Shown here: positions 57,693 through 64,000 of the stretch, piece after piece
Position numbering within the stretch: the stretch's first letter is position 1
How the letters are laid out: each line of letters begins with the position of its first letter
Assembly (NCBI GenBank): GCA_963920765.1
Contig: OY987247.1
Coordinates: 1,054,001 to 1,118,000, forward strand
Direction: 5' to 3'
DNA from: Ulota crispa
Taxonomy: Eukaryota > Streptophyta > Bryopsida > Orthotrichales > Orthotrichaceae
Length of the DNA stretch: 64,000 nt
Translations under genes and position numbers: made by a program
The notes under the pieces: model-generated
Databases searched by the model: none
Told to the model about the DNA's origin: nothing
The model's input: the letters and a program-made list of their open reading frames with translations, nothing else

Positions 57693-60600
57693 ATGGCATT
57701 TGTGGCAGTGAAGCTGTTGCCTGCTTCCTCATGCGGAGTAGTGCAGCGCCCTGCGTTAGGGTTCGGGCACAGCCGACGTCATCGATTCGACACAGCTCGT
57801 GTTGCTCTCCCCGCTCCTTTACGGCGAAGATTATTGCTCTCTCTGCAATGTAGTGCCGAGGATAAGCCCGAGGTTAAGCCCGAGGATAAGCCCGAGGTTA
57901 AGCCCGAGGATAAGCCCGAGAAGCCCGAGGTTGCGGAGAAACGTGAGACCGAAGCCAATTCTCCCATTGAGGACTTCGGGGGATGGTCCGTGGATGAGAC
58001 TGAGCCGGAGCCGAAAGGGAGCTGGAAAGCTGGTATGTTAATGCATCCTATCTTGTCATTTTGTTTTTTTTCACTTTCTTGATTATAATGTCGTAGATTG
58101 GTGTTCGGAACCTAGCATTGTTCGATGTTGTATGTATCACCGTATTTCGTAATGGTTATAAGATTCGAGATCGGCTGAGGGAATGCTGGAAAGCTGGCTG
58201 GTGTGTCTATAAATCTTATCGTGTACTCGTATTCTTGGCTTTTCCTTTTCTGGTCGCAATGTTGTAGCGTGATTCAATCCTTTGAAGCCTGGCTCTACAT
58301 GATTTTTCTTGATAGTCGTGTTTCGCAACGGTTGTGATGTTCGAGATCGTATCTGAAAGCGTTGTTAAGTATTTGCTCTTTGGATAGCCTGGAGTGCGGA
58401 GTGAACTTATTGCATTAGCTCGTTGCCTGGCAATGTTGAATTCGGTCGTGATTTGATCTTGAAAAATTGGAGTTCGAGTGTAGTAATCAGTGCTGTAAGG
58501 TTTCTCCCACGGAGTGCATGAATAGCTCTTATCATTCTATACAGTCTTTATCCAGTGGCTATCAAGTCCCAGGATCCCGGCTTTGTAATTCATCACTGGC
58601 TGAAAATTTGGAGTGGAGACTTTTGGTTCTTTTCGAAATTTAGTTTGCTAATCCACGCTCGTTCTTCAGGATGTGGTTTGGCACTCTCATGTTCACAAAA
58701 TATTACTGGAGAGATGTCTGTTGAATTTTAAATTTTCGTAGAGTTTTGAAATCAATTGACCGGGATCTGGTTGCAGTCTGGACAGTTTGTTGCACGATTA
58801 ACTGATGAGCGTTAATAATCCTGGTCGGATAGGTCAACGAGATCCTTCAACTCTCTCTTATTTCGCGGAAGAACCGTTAGAGGATACTTTGAGGGAAGCA
58901 TGAAATATGAACATAAATCCTTGACTTCTGCGAAACACGAGTTTATTCCTAATAACTGGACGCATCTGATGCAGCTGTCTTGCGGCTTGGAGCTGGCATT
59001 ATTCTGGCTGCTGGCGTTTCGTTGGTTGCGTATTCTTACTTTCAAAAGCAAGGTATGTCACTTCGTTTCTGCAACGGCTATTAACATCCTTCTGGGGCAG
59101 CAGAGATGATAATAACTACTCGTCGAGTCGTGCTTTCTTAGTCATTGTCGAACTTGTTTTTTATTTCCAGCTATTTAAGTCAAGTTTAAATTGATTCGGG
59201 ATCAGGCGTTGTCGTCTCCAGGTTCATCCTTATTGTAACTTGCTTGATACTTTCACTTGGATTGCTGAGACCATATTTGAAGTGGTGTTGTAGGGAAGAA
59301 ATTCATACAAAGTCCGCCTCCTCAGACAAGTACGGAAGAGTCGAAAGTAATCAAGGAAACACCTCCGCCGGAAGAAAAATCATCAAAATCGTCGTCTCCA
59401 GTGGCGGACTATTCGGATGATGATGATGATGTGACGTTTGATGACTATTCCAAACAAGATGACAATGAAGAATTCGATGATGAACTTGAAGTTGATGACC
59501 CAGTCGATAAGCAGGATGATCAGCTTAATGTGGGATCAGCAGGATCTGGAAAGAAACCAGAACCAGCAGGAGCTGTAAAGAAACAAGAATCAGCAGGATC
59601 CGGAAAGAAACAAGAACCAGCAGGATCTGTAAAGAATCAAGGATCAGCAGGATCTGTGAAGAATCAAGGATCAGCAGGATCGGTAGACAAACAAGGTATT
59701 CCAAAGCAAACGTATCGATATGATGCAAAAGCAACCAATGAATATGACTCAGGTATCTACCTGCGAGCTCTATTTTCTAGATCTGGTTGACAGACTACAG
59801 GTGTCTGTCAGAATAGGATTGGAGAGATAGAGCATGTGTTCTGAAGGTCTGAGGCTGAACAACGACGATGGCAGGCTGGAGCTCAATATGTGTGGGGTCC
59901 GTTCTCAAATTTAAGAAGTCTAGAGAACTAGCGTTGCAAGTGTGAAACATAAACTTAAAGAACTTTTATTTTCGAGTGTTAGTCCGAGTTGAAGACTGTT
60001 TTTGTTGATGACGAGTGTGCTGACTGTTATATTTGGGTGTTTGGCCTGTGCAATCAGGTAACAAAGCACGTTCAAGTTGTTCTGAAAAGTCAGCTTGTAG
60101 ATTAGTTCCACTATCTGTCGTTAAGTTCTTATGGCTTTGATTTCTCTGCAGATACCCACATCAGAGATTGGAAGGTAGTGGCACCTGCTTTTGTTGATCG
60201 TATGCACGAGCTGGCATTATCAGCCCTGCAATCTTTGAAGGTAACTTTTATCGTTTCCTTTTGTTTATAGTGTTTCTGTGAAACTGCTAATGGACCCATT
60301 TTGTTTCTGTCTAACATTTTCCTTGCTCTGCTTCTCTCAGAAATTCTTCAAAGTAATGTATATGTTGAAGCCCAATTTGCTACCATTACAACTTTAGGCA
60401 TCTGCTGTTTTGTGTAATCATTCGACTGGGCATTCGTATTCTTTGATGCCATTGAATATAAGGAATATGTTCGACCATGGTTTTTCTTTGAATAATTCTG
60501 CATGCAGATTGTAGAAGATAGAGTCGACCCTGGAGCCCTTTGTACTCGGAGAAGTTATGCACGCTGGTTGATTGCCACTAGCAGTATATTGACGAGGTAA

Positions 60601-63399
60601 GCGGTCATTCTGCGTGCCTTTCAACGGCGTAACCCTCGCTTTTACTTGAATGCTCAAAGATGAGCGCTCTGGCGCTTTTTTCTGATGTTTATGGCTCATG
60701 TCCATAGTAGTCCATTTCCTTATTTTCCTATAAGTTAAACTTGCGATATGTTGGCATTGAAGAGCGTGAAGTTTGATCAAGCAAGAGAATACGGAGTGAA
60801 TACTTGGGAAATTTATTTGAATGTGCAATCGCTGTCTGCTTGAAGCATGTTGACCTCAAGAAGATTGTTAAATCTTACTGTCTTGTCGGATCTGTAGGAG
60901 CTCTGCCGACAAAGTACTTCCCGCCATGTACATAGACGAGAAAACAGAACTTGCTTTTGACGATATTTTGCCTGAAGATCCTGATTTTGCTGCTATTCAA
61001 GGTATGAGGAATTAAGACATCTTACGAGTTACTTCATTCCTCTTTTAGCAATCGCAGTGTTTGAAATCTCTCTAATCCACTAATTTGATGTGGACGTACG
61101 CATCAAAATATTTGTCGATGAGTATAGTAGGATTTCGGTTGTCAATGGTGGTAGTTGTTGTACTCTGACGGCATTTGCTATCTGATTTTGTGGGAGGAAC
61201 AGGTCTAGCAGAAGCAGGGCTAATTCCTAGTAAGCTCTCTATCACGGACGCACAGTCTGGTGAGAATGAACCTGGCGAGGTCCTCTTTCACCCTGACAGG
61301 TATGTACCTAGAGTGCAATGCAACTACCTGACTTGCTATCATGTCTCTCATGCTTGGTCAAACAGGCTTTGTTGTTTTCTTATATTAAATAAATACTCAA
61401 GACTCGAAGCACCTTACTTAAATACTTCATGGATTGAAGCTATGAAACTGATCTTAATACTGCCTTTGATTTGTGTACAGTCCATTGTCTAGGCTAGACC
61501 TTGTGTGCTGGAAAGTTGCTCTCCATCATCGCTCTCTTGCGGCTATATCTAAAGAGGTAACTTGTCATTGCCTTGGCTTTTGTATCAACCAGCTTGGTCG
61601 TATTTTAGAAGAATGTCAGGTAATAATAGTTCTGGCATTATTTGATGCATTGAGGTCAAATTGAGTGCTGCAAATATCTTTTAATGGATAGTAATCATGT
61701 GCAGGACTTTCAAGAAAAATCAGGCTTCATGGACGTGGACCGCATTGAGAGCAGAGCATGGCCAGCTATAGTGAGCGATCTGTATTCCGGAGATAGTAGC
61801 ATTATCGCTACTGCTTTTGGTACAGACCTTACGCAAGTTGTCATTATGAAATGACGTAATGTTATTGTAAACCTGGAGCATTTGTGCCCCATAATTTTGT
61901 ATTTGAAATCGCACCTTATGTTGGCACCTTTTTTCTAGGTTTCACAAGAATGCTACAACCTCAAAAGCCTGTATCAAACGGTCAAGCAGCGGTCGCCCTG
62001 GCATATGGAGATTCATCTGAGCAGCTTGGAGATGAGATAGCAAGACTTGAAGCGGAGAAAATGGCAGATGACGCGGTTGCGGCAGACGCTGTAATGGAGG
62101 CTCGTACACAGGAGGAGGTCAAGGCTCTTTTTGATGGGGAAATTGGAGCAGAGAAGAAGCAAAGAGAAAAGATTGAAAGGGAGTTGGAGGAAGTAAGAAC
62201 CATGCTAGAAAAGGTTACATCAGAAAGAGAACTTGAGAAAGAAGATCTTCTGAAGAACCAGGCGACCGCTGAAGCTCAGAGTAAACTTCTGCTTGAAATA
62301 CAGCAACGAGTTGATGAGCAACTGCAATCTCTAACGACTCTTCAAGTGGAAGTTTCTTATGAGAAAGATAGACTTGAAAAACTCAATGCAAAAGCCGAAG
62401 AAGACCAGGAATCTGTTGCCAAATTGAAGATAGAAACTGAGGCAGAAAAGAAGTCACTGATTCTTGCAAGGTACAGCATAGATATACTTGAATATGTCTC
62501 GTCATCTGGAAGTCCTTTTCTTTTTACATTTATGTCAATCACCAATTCAGTGATTCAAAGCCGGGTGTGTTGACTAGATCTACTTTATGCGGAATTGAAG
62601 AGATTTGATAACAAACGAGGATGATAATACATCTTTCAGCTGTATAAGAGGTTGGTGCGATTGTCTGGAATTAATTTTTATATCTCGTGACAGTTAAAAC
62701 TTAAAGACTCTATTGTACAATCTAGGATCTGTGGATTCTATGTTCATGTTTATTGCTCTATTAAAATAAGTGGTGACGTGTTCGTTCTTGTTTAGTAGAT
62801 TATGGGCTGAGGAGGAAGCTGAGAAGGCACGGGCACACCACAAACTCCTTGATGAAGCTCGGCAACGATGGGCAAGTCGTGGGATTGACGTTACTGTTGA
62901 CAAGTCTATCGACGAGAATAACATTCCTGGACCGAGTTGGCGCTTCAGTGGAGGTAATACTGAACTTGAAAAATTGCTACACCGTGCACCCATTCAAGAC
63001 GTTATGGATAAAGGGGAAGATTTGAAGACCAAAGTCAATAATACTCTGGTGCGATACTGGCATGCAATTTCGGAAGTGCTCAGCCGGATTTATCATAGGA
63101 TTGTGGAGTGGCTCAAGGCAATAAGGTGGAGGATATCAGAGCTGTCTCAGAATTCCATCACCTCCGTCAGTCAAGGGGTGCAGGATACGGGATTTACTAT
63201 TGTCGAATCGTTTCGTGGTGCACAGAGTTCTGTGTCGGGAAAGTTGCGTGGTGCTCAAAATTCAGTGTCAGAAACGTTTCGTGGTGCACAAAGTTCAGTA
63301 TCGGATATTTCTGCGGGTGCAGTAGACGGAACGAAGAGACTTGCTGATGGATGCAGAACTGAAATTGGAAAGATTGCACAACGCTTCAAGCGTGACTGA
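57693..63399 (+). CDS. plastid SLH-domain, coiled-coil membrane protein, eleven exons
   Basis: Exons: 57693-58032, 58975-59052, 59294-59752, 60152-60240, 60508-60596, 60898-61001, 61203-61299, 61481-61556, 61705-61819, 61939-62470, 62799-63399. All phases fit, giving 859 aa. It resembles the Arabidopsis At5g23890/At5g52410 family. Residues 1-50 look like a chloroplast transit peptide. A single membrane span (GAGIILAAGVSLVAYSYF) lies near 118-136. An acidic, repeat-rich linker follows to about 290. An S-layer-homology region spans about 325-500 (CTRRSYARWL, MYIDEKTELAFDDI, IQGLAEAGLIPSKLS, QPQKPVSNGQAAVAL), then a long coiled coil at about 505-720 and a C-terminal segment with FRGAQ(S/N)SVS repeats, ending IGKIAQRFKRD. 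The molecular role is unknown; an envelope or thylakoid anchoring function is inference. The ATG at 57693 was chosen because it starts the transit-like peptide. Confidence 0.88.
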
Positions 63400-64000
63400 A
63401 TTTTGAATTTTGATTTTGATTTTGGCTCAGATCCACTATCGGCTGGCAACCTAGAGGATGCACGCAAACTTCTTCCGCAGGTGCGAGTGGTGTCCTGCCT
63501 CTCTTTGCCTGCGGGTCTACTTGAAATTGACTTGACAAACCTAGATTGCTGCATGAACCACAGGCCTGCTGAAATGGTGGTCTGTAGAATCTCGTTCGAC
63601 AGAATGTTAGGCCTGGGAAAGTTAGCTTTGTGGGGAAGTTAGTATTGCATGGTTGAGGATAGATTGATTTGCGGTGGTTTTTTTTGTGAACCAATACCTT
63701 CTTTGTAAACTTGTTCATCATTTTAGATGAGTTGTGTTTTGGACAACTTCGGAAAACTGAAACATTATCGAATGATGATTGCCGATAACAGTGTGTCCTG
63801 CTAGAAGTTGTTTTTGATGGCGGTAGTGATCAACCTCCCTCTTGTTACATTACGGAGTTTGAGACTCTGCGCTTTTCTTGTTACATTGCTGTCTGATGAT
63901 GGACCTGTGTATTCGGTCCTCCTGATTGTACCGTCCATTTACACCTAGAATCTGACATGCTATAACCTGATTTGACAATTTCCACATGTCAACTTGTGAG
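63400..64000. other. 3' flank of the SLH-protein gene
   Basis: Probably 3' UTR and downstream sequence. No further gene recognised before the window ends. Confidence 0.5.

Overview
The window is nuclear DNA of a land plant. The genes have plant-type GT-AG introns, one gene encodes a plastid-type SLH/coiled-coil membrane protein, another is an S-adenosylmethionine decarboxylase with the plant-specific small leader uORF, and plant telo-box (AAACCCTAA) motifs sit in front of a Pol I subunit gene. The NLR architecture and an EcKinase-like (CHK) gene point to a seed-free lineage (bryophyte or lycophyte grade). That is inference; I cannot name the species. The sequence alternates between short, GC-richer coding islands and long AT-rich tracts full of fold-back (MITE-like) elements.

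Layout, left to right. 3.1-4.1 kb: single-exon CHK/EcKinase-like gene on the minus strand, with a MITE abutting its stop codon. 5.9-8.0 kb: fold-back elements. 10.3-20.6 kb: a nine-exon NB-ARC-LRR immune receptor on the plus strand (about 1082 aa as I join it), with an acylation-type N-terminus and a tandemly duplicated 3' end. 23.1-24.8 kb: S-adenosylmethionine decarboxylase locus with an intact conserved uORF but a main reading frame broken by two single-base shifts. 25.6-28.8 kb: four-exon RNA polymerase I subunit RPA49 gene on the minus strand. 29-41 kb: nested repeats, dominated by elements bounded by TTAA and CCCCTAAAG termini. 41.1-43.3 kb: broken RPA49 copy (locus B) downstream of a promoter/leader-intron module. 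45-49.8 kb: fold-backs and long hairpins. 49.8-52.7 kb: a second copy of that module with a ten-fold CCAAT-box array, followed by a mosaic of gene fragments (RPA49, an unidentified coiled-coil exon, a Bud20/ZNF593-like zinc-finger gene). 52.9-57.3 kb: repeats, including one MITE nested in another. 57.7-63.4 kb: eleven-exon SLH-domain plastid protein (859 aa).

The intact genes are functionally unrelated (immunity, polyamine synthesis, Pol I transcription, plastid membrane). The connecting theme is duplication and shuffling. RPA49 pieces occur at three places, and two of these share the same foreign promoter-like module and the same derived deletions. At least five fold-back families recur across the window. 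All exon joins were deduced by eye from reading frame, splice consensus and family conservation, without transcript data.
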